A stretch of 64,000 nucleotides of DNA. Origin: Paenibacillus sp. FSL A5-0031 (GTDB taxonomy: Bacteria > Bacillota > Bacilli > Paenibacillales > Paenibacillaceae). Below, in pieces: positions 1 to 8,945 of this stretch; positions within the stretch are counted from its first letter, which is position 1, and each line of letters opens with the position of its first letter. The stretch lies in assembly GCF_001956295.1 (NCBI RefSeq), contig NZ_MRTD01000012.1:1-64000 (forward strand), in the 5' to 3' direction. The translations under genes and the position numbers were made by a program. Below the pieces are notes generated by a model. It saw only the letters and a list, made by a program, of their open reading frames with translations, made no database searches and had not been told where the DNA came from.

Positions 1-2
1 GC

Positions 3-2579
3 AATGAAGAGGAACGGGGCGATGCCCATCTGCTGCAGGAGCTTATAAAGAAGCATCGGGTAGAGGTGCTACAAATTACGCCATCACGCTTCAAGTGGTG
101 GATGGCGCAGGTGAGCCAAAGCGAGGTTTGGAAATTCTTAAGCGTAGTCATGATTGGCGCGGAGCCGTTGACGATGGATTTGCTCGAGAGACTGCGCGCG
201 ATGACGAGTGCACGTATTTTCAATCTCTATGGCCCAACGGAAACAACGGTATGGACATCGGTGTGCGAGGTAACTAGCGGTGAAGCTATTACGATTGGCA
301 CACCTATTGCAGGGGCAACAATGGTCGTACTGAGTCCAGAGCTGCAACTGCAGCCAACAGGTGTAATTGGCGAAATTTGCATCGGAGGAGCAGGCGTTGG
401 TCGGGGTTATCTTCGCCATCCGGAATGGGATGAGGGAACATTTATTATGAGCCCGTTTGGTACAGGTGAGAGGATGTACCGCACGGGTGATCTTGGCCGT
501 AGGCTGGCGAATGGTGAATTTGTATACGCAGGCCGCCGCGATCATCAGGTAAAAATACGAGGACATCGCATTGAAACCGGTGAGGTGGAGCAGCAGCTGC
601 TGCAGCATGAACGTGTGAAGGAAGCGGTTGTCATTGCGTTTCAAGAGCATGAGGGTGAGCCTGTTCTCTGCGCTTATGTTGTCCTACAAAAGGCTGATGA
701 TGCTGATCTGCCAAATATCACCTCGTACGCGGATCATTATGTTGCAGCTGCTTTCGAAAGTATCCATAAGGGAGAAAGCGTATGGCTAGATTATGTAGGC
801 GGGCATTCTCTCGGTGTAACCGAGGAGCTAATCGAGCATCTGAGAGGCAAGCTGCCTGCTTATATGATTCCAACCTATGTGATGCTGCAGGATGAAATAC
901 CGATGACGCCAACAGGCAAAATAAATCGCAAGGCACTTCCAAGACCGCAGCAGACAGAACGGAATGTACGACATTACCGGGAGCCGAGCACGGAGACGGA
1001 GCGCAAGTTGGTTATGCTCTGGCAGGAGCTGCTATTGACGGATAACATCGGAGCGACAGACAGCTTCTTTGAGTTAGGTGGACATTCGTTAAAGGCGGCA
1101 ACATTGGTCAGTCGGATAGGCGTACAATTTGGTGTGCGCGTGCCGCTGAGAGAATTGTTTCAGAATCCGACACTAGAGTCACTCGCTCTAGTAATTGAAG
1201 GTCAAAGCCAGCAAACGTATGAATCGATTCCGCGTCAGCTGGACAGGGCGTATTTCCCGATGTCGCGCGCTCAAAGAAGGCAATATGTTTTATCTCTGCT
1301 GTCTGGAGAAGCAACGATGTATAATGTCCCTTTCGCACTGCATATCCGTGGGAATCTGGATGCGAAGAAGCTGGAGCAGGCGTTCACCGCTTTAATCATG
1401 AGGCATGAGAGTTTACGGACTTCTTTCCATTATGAAGATGGACAATTCAAGCAACGGATTCATCCATCAGCGGCATTCAAGCTGGATGGCAATGCATGGG
1501 CACGAATGACTGCCAAACGTTTGTTGTCAGAAGCGGGAATGGATGAAACCATCACTAGATTAATGGCGCGGTTCATCCGTCCATTTGATCTTGGCAGCTG
1601 CTTATTGCTGCGGGCAGGTCTTGTTCCGCTAAGCTCTAGCTCTCACTTGCTGCTGCTTGATATGCATCATATTGTTACGGATGGTGTATCGGTCAGTGTG
1701 CTTCTAAAAGAATTGATCGAATTGTACTCCGGCAATGAGCTTGCAGAGCTGCGGGTACAGTATAGAGATTATGCCGTCTGGCAGGAAGCTCAATTAATTG
1801 GTCCAGGGTACGAGGCGCATGAGCGCCACTGGCTGGATATGTTCTCAGGCGAACTGCCGATATTGGAGCTCCAGGCAGATAAACCGCGACCAGCGATGCA
1901 GAGCTTCGAGGGGCGGAGATATAGTTTTAGGTTGAATGAGAAACTTACGAGACGAGCGCAGCACATGGCAAAAGTACTGGGGACAACATTGTATACGGTG
2001 CTGCTTGGCGCTTATGCGCTTTTGCTTGGCAAGCACAGCGGCCAAGAAGACATTATTATTGGCACGCCGACAGCGGGACGTGACCATGTTGATCTTGAGG
2101 GGCAAATCGGTATATTCGTTAATACAGTTGCGATTCGATGCCGACCACAGCCTGAAAGAACACTTGTCGGTTACATCGCCGATGTTCATAATGATGTACT
2201 GCAAGCGCTGGAGCATCAGGAGTATCCGTTTGAGGATTTGGTGAAGCGATTGGAGCTTGGGAAAAATCAGAGTCGAAATCCTTTGTTCGACACGATGTTC
2301 ATTTTGCAAAATATGGATCGTTCTGTCATGCAAGGAGGCGATTTAACCTTTGAGCTTCAGCCGTTCGAGCCGGGAGTTAGTAAATTCGATTTGACGCTGG
2401 AGGTTGTGGAGAGCAATGGAGAAATGATTTGCAGCTTGGAGTATGCCACAGCACTGTTTCACTCAGATACGATTACGCGCATGGCTCAGCATTATTGTGC
2501 AATCGTAGAGGAAATGACGGCTGCTGCCAGCCCTCTGATGAAACTAAGCGATCTATTGCTGCAAGATAGTCCTAAATAA
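3..2579 (+). CDS. Nonribosomal peptide synthetase, A-PCP-C (5' end outside window)
   Basis: The reading frame is open to the left edge, so only the C-terminal 858 residues are visible. The protein activates an amino acid, loads it on a carrier domain and condenses it. In order one sees the back half of an adenylation domain (NLYGPTETTVW, GEICIGG, YRTGDL, GRRDHQVKIRGHRIE and GKINRKALPRP motifs), a carrier domain (LGGHSLKAA, phosphopantetheine serine near visible residue 362) and a full condensation domain. The C domain has the catalytic HHIVTDG motif at visible residues 555-561, followed by YRDYAVWQ, GRDH, VNTVAIR and NPLFDTMF motifs. It ends on the C domain, so the next adenylation domain must be supplied in trans, probably by the NRPS at 4425. 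Between the A8 and A10 motifs there are about 35 more residues than usual. The amino acid selected cannot be read because the first half of the A domain is missing. Confidence 0.95.
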   Translation, partial: NEEERGDAHLLQELIKKHRVEVLQITPSRFKWWMAQVSQSEVWKFLSVVMIGAEPLTMDLLERLRAMTSARIFNLYGPTETTVWTSVCEVTSGEAITIGTPIAGATMVVLSPELQLQPTGVIGEICIGGAGVGRGYLRHPEWDEGTFIMSPFGTGERMYRTGDLGRRLANGEFVYAGRRDHQVKIRGHRIETGEVEQQLLQHERVKEAVVIAFQEHEGEPVLCAYVVLQKADDADLPNITSYADHYVAAAFESIHKGESVWLDYVGGHSLGVTEELIEHLRGKLPAYMIPTYVMLQDEIPMTPTGKINRKALPRPQQTERNVRHYREPSTETERKLVMLWQELLLTDNIGATDSFFELGGHSLKAATLVSRIGVQFGVRVPLRELFQNPTLESLALVIEGQSQQTYESIPRQLDRAYFPMSRAQRRQYVLSLLSGEATMYNVPFALHIRGNLDAKKLEQAFTALIMRHESLRTSFHYEDGQFKQRIHPSAAFKLDGNAWARMTAKRLLSEAGMDETITRLMARFIRPFDLGSCLLLRAGLVPLSSSSHLLLLDMHHIVTDGVSVSVLLKELIELYSGNELAELRVQYRDYAVWQEAQLIGPGYEAHERHWLDMFSGELPILELQADKPRPAMQSFEGRRYSFRLNEKLTRRAQHMAKVLGTTLYTVLLGAYALLLGKHSGQEDIIIGTPTAGRDHVDLEGQIGIFVNTVAIRCRPQPERTLVGYIADVHNDVLQALEHQEYPFEDLVKRLELGKNQSRNPLFDTMFILQNMDRSVMQGGDLTFELQPFEPGVSKFDLTLEVVESNGEMICSLEYATALFHSDTITRMAQHYCAIVEEMTAAASPLMKLSDLLLQDSPK

Positions 2580-2580
2580 C

Positions 2581-2627
2581 ATCGTTCTCGGCGGTATTTC
2601 CTTCGCGCTGTACCGCCGAGAAACGAT
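2581..2627 (+). other. Strong RNA hairpin between NRPS and BtrH-like gene
   Basis: An inverted repeat of about 14 bp (ATCGTT-CTCGGCGGTA against TACCGCCGAG-AAACGAT, one bulged base) encloses a 14-nt loop just after the NRPS stop codon. It has no T-run after it, so it is not a typical intrinsic terminator. It more likely dampens read-through or protects the 3' end of the NRPS message. Confidence 0.5.
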
Positions 2628-2667
2628 TAAATGATACGAGTTTGGATCAATTAAGGAGGATAAGCGG

Positions 2668-3639
2668 ATGAAAGTTACGTTGGACAGACAACCATTTAAT
2701 GAATTCTGGGCGAACTGTATGCTCAATCAAGCCTATTCAATCGCTGTTTCTGCTCATCCCAGCTACCGATATGCGGCATATTTGAACATTCATCGATATT
2801 ATCCTTGGTCTGCAGCGACAGACCAGCAATTTCGATATCCGACGATTGATACGCTATATTATCTCGACGATTGGACCAAATTCCCATTAACCGGTGTTAT
2901 TAAGTGGATTGAGCCGGGGCACTTCCGCGATAAGGAAAAGTTTATAGATGAAATAAAAGAGGTGCTTGACGGTGGGCGCAATTTAAGTGTGAATGTCGAT
3001 TTGTTTTATTGGCTGCCGGGAAGCATGGCTTGGAAAAAGTTTCATTGGTACCATTATTCACTGTTTAATGGTTACGATAATGAACGCTCATCCTTCTATG
3101 TCATTGACGATACGCTTGCTGGCTACAGTGAACATGAGGTTCCTGAGGACCGGCTCAGAAAAGCATTCAAAAATTCAGAGTACAATATCAATAAAAACTA
3201 TAATGGCCCTGCCTATTATATTTATAATCTTCATCCAACGATCAAGCCGTATGAATTGAACTTATCGGAAGTTGTTGACAATGCCGAGCGGCTTACGCGG
3301 GAGCTTGACGATTTCTCCATGGAGGGAATGTGGCAAGTAGATTCAAGCCCGGATAAATATAGCGCTCATATTACGTATGCACTCATTGGAATCAACATTA
3401 TATGCAACCGGCATATTGCAAATGAAGGTCTTATTCGAACGCTGCGAGAGCAGAAGCAAATCAATGTGACATTATACGAATCCCTTAAGGATCAATTGGA
3501 GATGATCTGTGACGGCTGGCATGCGATTAAGCAATCTTTTGTTACGCATAAATTTCAGCGAGATAGAGAGATAGCTCTAGCAGAAAAACTATTTGCGATG
3601 GAAAAAACATTTTGGCGTACGCTGGCTAGTGGTGTTTAA
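2668..3639 (+). CDS. BtrH N-terminal-like protein (cysteine acyltransferase/hydrolase-like)
   Basis: 323 residues preceded by a good AAGGAGG site. The pattern resembles the BtrH N-terminal family. There is an early cysteine in NCMLNQAYSIAVS (about residue 17), then a hydrophobic core with VDLFYW and a histidine-rich WYHYSLFNGYD segment. A VIDDT motif follows, and then an alpha-helical C-terminal half. In butirosin biosynthesis BtrH moves an acyl group from a carrier protein to an amine, and the family fold is related to cysteine peptidases and transglutaminases. Here a Cys-His-Asp arrangement is visible but the full catalytic set is inferred. Its position between two NRPS genes and next to a thioesterase suggests that it transfers or releases a carrier-bound intermediate. 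The family match was made by eye and is the weakest of this cluster. Confidence 0.6.
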   Translation: MKVTLDRQPFNEFWANCMLNQAYSIAVSAHPSYRYAAYLNIHRYYPWSAATDQQFRYPTIDTLYYLDDWTKFPLTGVIKWIEPGHFRDKEKFIDEIKEVLDGGRNLSVNVDLFYWLPGSMAWKKFHWYHYSLFNGYDNERSSFYVIDDTLAGYSEHEVPEDRLRKAFKNSEYNINKNYNGPAYYIYNLHPTIKPYELNLSEVVDNAERLTRELDDFSMEGMWQVDSSPDKYSAHITYALIGINIICNRHIANEGLIRTLREQKQINVTLYESLKDQLEMICDGWHAIKQSFVTHKFQRDREIALAEKLFAMEKTFWRTLASGV

Positions 3640-3680
3640 CAAAATCAAATAGCTTCCTAACAAGGTGGTCGTTCCTAATT

Positions 3681-4409
3681 ATGGATAGTATACCGTTGCT
3701 TTGTTTGCCTTACGCGGGGGGCTCCGCTCAGGTTTATAAGAAATGGTCGCGGCAGCTAAATCCTTCTATTCAATTGATCCCGATTGAATTAGCTGGGAGA
3801 GGAAGCCGGATGAGTGAGCCGCTCTACGAGGATATTCATGAGGCAGTTAAAGATGTATTGCATTTAATCCGTGACTATTCACAAAAACAGTATGCTTTAT
3901 TCGGCCACAGCATGGGATGCTTGATCGCTTATGAATTAATTCATAGCATTCATGCAGCAGGATGGACGCTCCCATCCGTAGTTTTTATGTCAGGGTATGG
4001 GGCGCCTCATTCCAGCCATGTGAACCGAGAAATATATCAGCTTCCCGATAAAGCTTTTATCGAAGAAGTATTAAGCCTTGGCGGAACATCTGCTGAGCTG
4101 TTTGAGCATAAGGAGCTGCGAGACGTATTTATGCCCATATTGCGAGCTGACTTTAAGCTGGTTGGCACGTACAAGCCAGAGGTTAAGCCGCCGCTCCCTC
4201 TTCATCTCATTGTTATGAATGGCTCTGAGGACAGCAGCCTGTACGGGACTTCAGAAGATTGGCAGTCACAAACGACGGAGACCTGTAAAATCGTCAACTT
4301 CGAAGGAGGCCACTTTTTTATACATGAACGGGAACAACAAGTCGTTTCGCTCCTAAATGATACGCTCCTGAGGACATGGGCTGGCAAAAAAAGCATCCAT
4401 TCACAATAG
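3681..4409 (+). CDS. Type II thioesterase of the NRPS cluster
   Basis: 242 residues, the usual size for external thioesterases of the alpha/beta-hydrolase fold. The N-terminal LLCLPYAGGSA segment, the nucleophile elbow GHSMG (serine 77), and the late GGHFF motif carrying the catalytic histidine are all present. Such enzymes remove wrongly loaded or stalled acyl groups from carrier domains. The gene lies between two NRPS genes on the same strand, with an AAGGTGG ribosome site about 12 nt before the ATG. The next NRPS gene starts 15 bp after its stop, so the genes are probably co-transcribed. Confidence 0.93.
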   Translation: MDSIPLLCLPYAGGSAQVYKKWSRQLNPSIQLIPIELAGRGSRMSEPLYEDIHEAVKDVLHLIRDYSQKQYALFGHSMGCLIAYELIHSIHAAGWTLPSVVFMSGYGAPHSSHVNREIYQLPDKAFIEEVLSLGGTSAELFEHKELRDVFMPILRADFKLVGTYKPEVKPPLPLHLIVMNGSEDSSLYGTSEDWQSQTTETCKIVNFEGGHFFIHEREQQVVSLLNDTLLRTWAGKKSIHSQ

Positions 4410-4424
4410 AGAGGAGCAAAAAAT

Positions 4425-7400
4425 ATGGATAAGGTAGTCATAGACGCCGGCCAGAGAAATCAATATTTGTGGCGAGAGGATGGAGGTTTTCCCTCCGACT
4501 TGCTTAGCAGAGAAGCGGAGTATCGTTTGATGGAGCAGCGTATCCATTTACCCAAAGAGCTCTCAGAAATGCTGCTCCGATATGCTGAAAATTCCAATCA
4601 GCGATTGTATAGCGTACTGCTTACTGCGGTTTACATCATGCTTTATAAATATAAAGGGGATGACCGATTAACGATCGGCATTCCGTCTCAGAGATTCGGA
4701 AGTCATATGGACGGGACATGGATTCCGCTTCAAATCAGGGTAGATGAGCAAAATATGCTTCAGTCATTGCTAAAGCAATTAGACGGAGCTCTGAATGAAT
4801 TCGAGGACAGTAATAAGGGACATGTTTTGGAATTAGAAACTATCGATTCCGCCAGAACAAGCAGCTTCAATTCGGGACAGGCTGTAGCCGTAACCTTGGA
4901 AAATAGTTATGGGAAACCGAGTGCTGAAGGGGTTGGTTTGCTCTTTTCGTACAGTGTCTTGGAGTCAGAGTCACCCGCCATAACGCTTACTATGATATAC
5001 AATAGCTCTGCTTACAGCTCAACAATGATGAAAAATCTAGCTAATCATGTTCATCGGGCAGCGGAGCTGTTAGTTCGAGGCGACGACATTCTCCTTAGAG
5101 ATGCAGCCATACTGGATGAAGATGAAGTTCAAGCATTAATAAAATCACTTTGTATTGGTTCATGCACATCCACTGAAACTAAGCCTTTGCATAGAAAGGG
5201 AATAGCTGGTGAATCAAGCATGACCATGAATCACCTATTCGAGAAGCAGGCTCAATCTCGCCCCCATGAGACTGCACTTATTTGCGGCGAGGAGTCGTTT
5301 ACTTACGACACGCTGAATCAGCGGGCCCACGAACTTGCTAGTAGACTGCGCAGCGAAGGCGTGCGTTCTGGAATTGTGGTTGGACTGATGGTGGAGCGAA
5401 CGGTCGAGCTGGTAGTTGGCATCATTGGCATCTGGAAGGCTGGAGGCGCCTACTTGCCCATTGATTTGGAATATCCAGTGGATCGCATTCATTATATGCT
5501 GGAGGATACTAAGGCTCCGGTTTTGTTAACGCAGCATGATCTTCTCTCGAAAGCTTCACAATATGAAGGCAATATTGTTTGTATCGATGAGAGAGATGAG
5601 CAGGGCGAAGCTGGCAGGGAAGAGAAGGATTCACACATACTCTCAAGCAGCATGGAGCAGGACAATGCCTCTCAAAATCTAGCTTATGTGATTTATACAT
5701 CAGGTTCAACAGGCAGACCAAAAGGTGTCATGATTGAGCATGAGAGTGCGATACGGTTTATAGAAGGAATGGCAGAGCAAATAGAATATGTACCAGGTAA
5801 AACGATTGTTGCTTTAGCAAGCGCTGCGTTCGATGTATCTATACATGACTTAATTATGCCGCTTCTTTATGGGATGAAGGTGATTCTAGCATCACAAGCG
5901 GAGCGCAGAGACCCAGACCTGCTGGATCGTCTCATCGTCAAACATGATGTTGAGATGATGGTAACTACCCCGATGAGACTGCAAATGCTGCTGGCTGGCA
6001 AAGAAGAGAGACCATGCTTGCACTATTTAAAAGATTTGATCATTGGCGGGGAGCCGTTTATTCCAACCCTATGGAATCGGCTGAAGCCTTATCCAAAGCT
6101 TCGAATATACAATGTGTACGGGCCGACAGAAACGACGGTATGGTCAACGATACAGCGGATTGAGGATAATCATCCCGGAATAGGCAAACCGCTTGCTGGA
6201 GTGCGAACGTACATTTTGGATAAGGCGGGACGTCTTCAGCCTCCTGGAGTAGCTGGTGAACTTTGTATAGCGGGGACAAGATTGGCCCAAGGTTACTTTG
6301 GGAAGCCGGAGCTTACGGAGGAACAGTTCGTTAGCGACCCTTTTTATCCCGGTGAGAGAATGTATAGAACAGGTGATCTTGCACGTTACTTAAACGACGG
6401 AAACCTTGAATTTCTCGGGCGCAGTGACTTCCAAGTGAAAATCCGCGGACATCGCGTCGAGCTGGAGGAAGTTGGAATGATGCTCGCACGGCACGAGGAC
6501 GTTACTGAATCGGCGGCGCTGCTGGAAGAGGAGCAGACTAATGGCGGATGGTTATGCGCTTATTATGCAGCGGAGTCTGAATTGTCCGCATCAGAGCTTC
6601 GCAGCTTTATGGCAAGTCGAGTGCCTGAATATATGGTGCCGCAGCGTTACATTTGGCTTGCAGCATTGCCATTGAATAATAATGGAAAGATTGATCGCAA
6701 GGCGCTGCCAAAGCAGAATGAAGTGACTCGTTTGCAGGATAATGCTGCATTTGCGCTGCAGCTGCTTGAACTGGATACCGATACGGAGCGGAAAGTAGCG
6801 GCTCTTTGGCAAGAGGTGCTGCATACCGTCGACTTTGCCGCTGAAGACAACTTCTTCGAGGTAGGAGGCAACTCCATTCTGCTTGTTGCATTACATCACA
6901 ACCTGGAGCAGCACTACCCTTCTCGTGTATCCGTTGCAGATTTGTTCGGACATGCGACACTCCGCGGAATGGCTGCGCTAATGGATGCACCGTTCAGTGA
7001 AGAAGGAGATATGGATGGGCTAGCAGGGCTGAAAGGTTTAACTTTCCCTAATCGCAACATAAGCAGAGAAACGGGTATAGATCATGCAGCCATTCCCCGT
7101 TCATGCAAGCTGGATGAAGCGATGCTCGGAAAATTGATGCAGCTATCAGAAGACATTGGATCAGATATCGTTGATATATTGCTTGTCCTTTATATGTACG
7201 TGCTCTCCGATCTTACGATGTCTGATGAAGTTACAGTCATCGTCAAAGACGGTGTAGGAGATCGGATGGTGCCTGTGACGCTGAATATGTCCCACTATAT
7301 GACGGTTGTGGAAATGATCCCTGAAGTAGCTGATCAACTGGAAAACGGCGACTATTATACCTTTTCCTCGCTTGCGACAGCAGCTGGTTTCCGTACATTG

Positions 7401-7637
7401 GACAATGGAATCATACCATGGTTCTCATCAACCGACTTGAGAGGAATGGAGTCCTATATGCCGCTAATTGGCTTTGCGCTTCAGCTTGAGTTTAGTGAAG
7501 ATGAGTTAAACATCCGATGTCTATATGATGCTCTTTCATGGGACATAGCAAGTGTGGATGAATTGCTCTCTCTGTATCTAGCATCACTTAAGGTTGTAAT
7601 GGCAGAATTAGAAGAGGGAGCTGAAAGTGTATGGTAG
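4425..7637 (+). CDS. NRPS with half C domain - A - PCP - half C domain
   Basis: 1070 residues. A complete adenylation domain spans about residues 265-760 (AYVIYTSGSTGRPKG, NVYGPTETTVW, YRTGDLARY, GKIDRKALP). It is followed by a carrier domain with FFEVGGNS, phosphopantetheine serine near residue 817. The N-terminal ~240 residues and the C-terminal ~200 residues each resemble only the second lobe of a condensation domain; neither has an HHxxxDG motif. The protein therefore seems able to load an amino acid but not to condense it unaided, and may work with the free-ended C domain of the upstream NRPS. By hand alignment to GrsA the binding-pocket residues are tentatively D, V, H, T, I, G, V, V, W, which I do not match to a known substrate. 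Its stop codon overlaps the start of the acyltransferase gene. Confidence 0.92.
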   Translation: MDKVVIDAGQRNQYLWREDGGFPSDLLSREAEYRLMEQRIHLPKELSEMLLRYAENSNQRLYSVLLTAVYIMLYKYKGDDRLTIGIPSQRFGSHMDGTWIPLQIRVDEQNMLQSLLKQLDGALNEFEDSNKGHVLELETIDSARTSSFNSGQAVAVTLENSYGKPSAEGVGLLFSYSVLESESPAITLTMIYNSSAYSSTMMKNLANHVHRAAELLVRGDDILLRDAAILDEDEVQALIKSLCIGSCTSTETKPLHRKGIAGESSMTMNHLFEKQAQSRPHETALICGEESFTYDTLNQRAHELASRLRSEGVRSGIVVGLMVERTVELVVGIIGIWKAGGAYLPIDLEYPVDRIHYMLEDTKAPVLLTQHDLLSKASQYEGNIVCIDERDEQGEAGREEKDSHILSSSMEQDNASQNLAYVIYTSGSTGRPKGVMIEHESAIRFIEGMAEQIEYVPGKTIVALASAAFDVSIHDLIMPLLYGMKVILASQAERRDPDLLDRLIVKHDVEMMVTTPMRLQMLLAGKEERPCLHYLKDLIIGGEPFIPTLWNRLKPYPKLRIYNVYGPTETTVWSTIQRIEDNHPGIGKPLAGVRTYILDKAGRLQPPGVAGELCIAGTRLAQGYFGKPELTEEQFVSDPFYPGERMYRTGDLARYLNDGNLEFLGRSDFQVKIRGHRVELEEVGMMLARHEDVTESAALLEEEQTNGGWLCAYYAAESELSASELRSFMASRVPEYMVPQRYIWLAALPLNNNGKIDRKALPKQNEVTRLQDNAAFALQLLELDTDTERKVAALWQEVLHTVDFAAEDNFFEVGGNSILLVALHHNLEQHYPSRVSVADLFGHATLRGMAALMDAPFSEEGDMDGLAGLKGLTFPNRNISRETGIDHAAIPRSCKLDEAMLGKLMQLSEDIGSDIVDILLVLYMYVLSDLTMSDEVTVIVKDGVGDRMVPVTLNMSHYMTVVEMIPEVADQLENGDYYTFSSLATAAGFRTLDNGIIPWFSSTDLRGMESYMPLIGFALQLEFSEDELNIRCLYDALSWDIASVDELLSLYLASLKVVMAELEEGAESVW

Positions 7638-8902
7638 GCGGCACATTGCTGTTTCCCGGTCAGGGCTCACAGTATGTTGGCATGGGCAAGGATTTGTATA
7701 GGAAATATGAGCTCGCCAAAGAGACCTTTCATGAAGCGAGTGAAGCGATAAGCATGGATCTCACAAAGCTTATGTTTGAGGGCAGCATGGAGGAATTGAC
7801 AAGGACGGAATATGCACAGCCAGCTATATTAACTGTAGGGATGGCAATGTACAAAATATACAGAGACCTGCTGGGAAAGGCTCCGCGATTTTTAGCCGGT
7901 CATAGCCTTGGAGAAATTACCGCCTTAACTTGTGCAGGGGGTATCCTATTCGACAGCGCTGTCCGTATCGTTCATCGTCGCGGTGAGCTCATGCGTGATG
8001 CGGACGCTGCCGGCAGTGGTGCAATGGCGGCGGTAATATCGCTTAGCGCAGCTGAAGTTGCAGAGATCTGCAAGCACGCTAGTTCCTCGTTTCAGGGTGG
8101 AGCTGAAATTGTTGTAGTGTCTAATATTAATTCAGATGATCAGGTTGTCATCTCTGGACATAAAGGCGTATTGAACGAAGCGGTGCAGCGTATTTCCAAG
8201 CGGGGAGGCGTTGTCATCCCGCTTCATGTGAGCGCGCCGTTCCACAGTCCTCTTATGGCACCGGCAGCGCAGCTATTTGCAGAGGAGCTTAAAGGACTGA
8301 AGCTTGGAACACTCCAGCATCCGGTTGTTTCCAGTGTGACTGCAAGATTATATCGGAGTGCGGATGAGATTCCAGCAGTACTGACAGAGCAGATTACCGC
8401 ACCCGTACAATGGACAGCGGTTATCCGTTTTTTGCTGGAGAACGGGGTTTTGGAAGCGGTTGAGATGGGCCCCCAATCGATATTGAAGAAACTAGCCAAC
8501 AATAGTACTGCCCTTAGGGTGCTTTCTTTCGACCATGAACCGGATAGGGAACAGCTCCTTGGGAAGGGGCGGGATGAGGGGCAAGACTATTCGTTAGATT
8601 TTATTAACCAATGTTTGACTATCGTTACTTGCTTGCGTAATCGGAACAGGGATTTAGAACAGTATGAGCAAGGTGTAGTTGTACCTTACCGCGAGGTTCA
8701 GTCGATGTTGAATGAGCTTCAGCTTTCTCGTGGCAGGGCAGAGTGGAAGCATCTGGTTAAGGCTTATGAGATGCTGATCTCTGTGTTCCATACGAAGCTT
8801 GTTCCAGAGAACGAACAGAAGGATCGATTGGAACAATTGCTTCAAGACAACGGCCTTAAGGATAGATTAGGGAGTGAATTTTTAGCTTCTAATAGAAGTT
8901 AA
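7631..8902 (+). CDS. Discrete malonyl-type acyltransferase (FabD-like) with C-terminal extension
   Basis: 423 residues. The first ~300 are a standard acyl-CoA:ACP transacylase: LLFPGQGSQYVGMGK at the start, nucleophile in GHSLGE (serine 92), the arginine of VHRRGELM, and the histidine of SAPFHSPLM. The FHS form of that last motif is the one usual for malonyl-specific enzymes. The last ~120 residues are helix-rich and charged, and I do not recognise them. The start codon overlaps the end of the NRPS gene, so the two are translationally coupled. A free-standing AT beside NRPS genes is typical of trans-AT polyketide/peptide hybrids, which implies KS-containing modules upstream, outside this window. 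Confidence 0.92.
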   Translation: MVGGTLLFPGQGSQYVGMGKDLYRKYELAKETFHEASEAISMDLTKLMFEGSMEELTRTEYAQPAILTVGMAMYKIYRDLLGKAPRFLAGHSLGEITALTCAGGILFDSAVRIVHRRGELMRDADAAGSGAMAAVISLSAAEVAEICKHASSSFQGGAEIVVVSNINSDDQVVISGHKGVLNEAVQRISKRGGVVIPLHVSAPFHSPLMAPAAQLFAEELKGLKLGTLQHPVVSSVTARLYRSADEIPAVLTEQITAPVQWTAVIRFLLENGVLEAVEMGPQSILKKLANNSTALRVLSFDHEPDREQLLGKGRDEGQDYSLDFINQCLTIVTCLRNRNRDLEQYEQGVVVPYREVQSMLNELQLSRGRAEWKHLVKAYEMLISVFHTKLVPENEQKDRLEQLLQDNGLKDRLGSEFLASNRS

Positions 8903-8945
8903 AGGATATAAAAGGGAAGTCAACCATGCCAAGGAGGACTTTACG

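Noticed and set aside
138..2333. Antisense open frames across the first NRPS gene
   Set aside because: They lie opposite to clear A, PCP and C motifs, have no ribosome sites, and give no recognisable protein.
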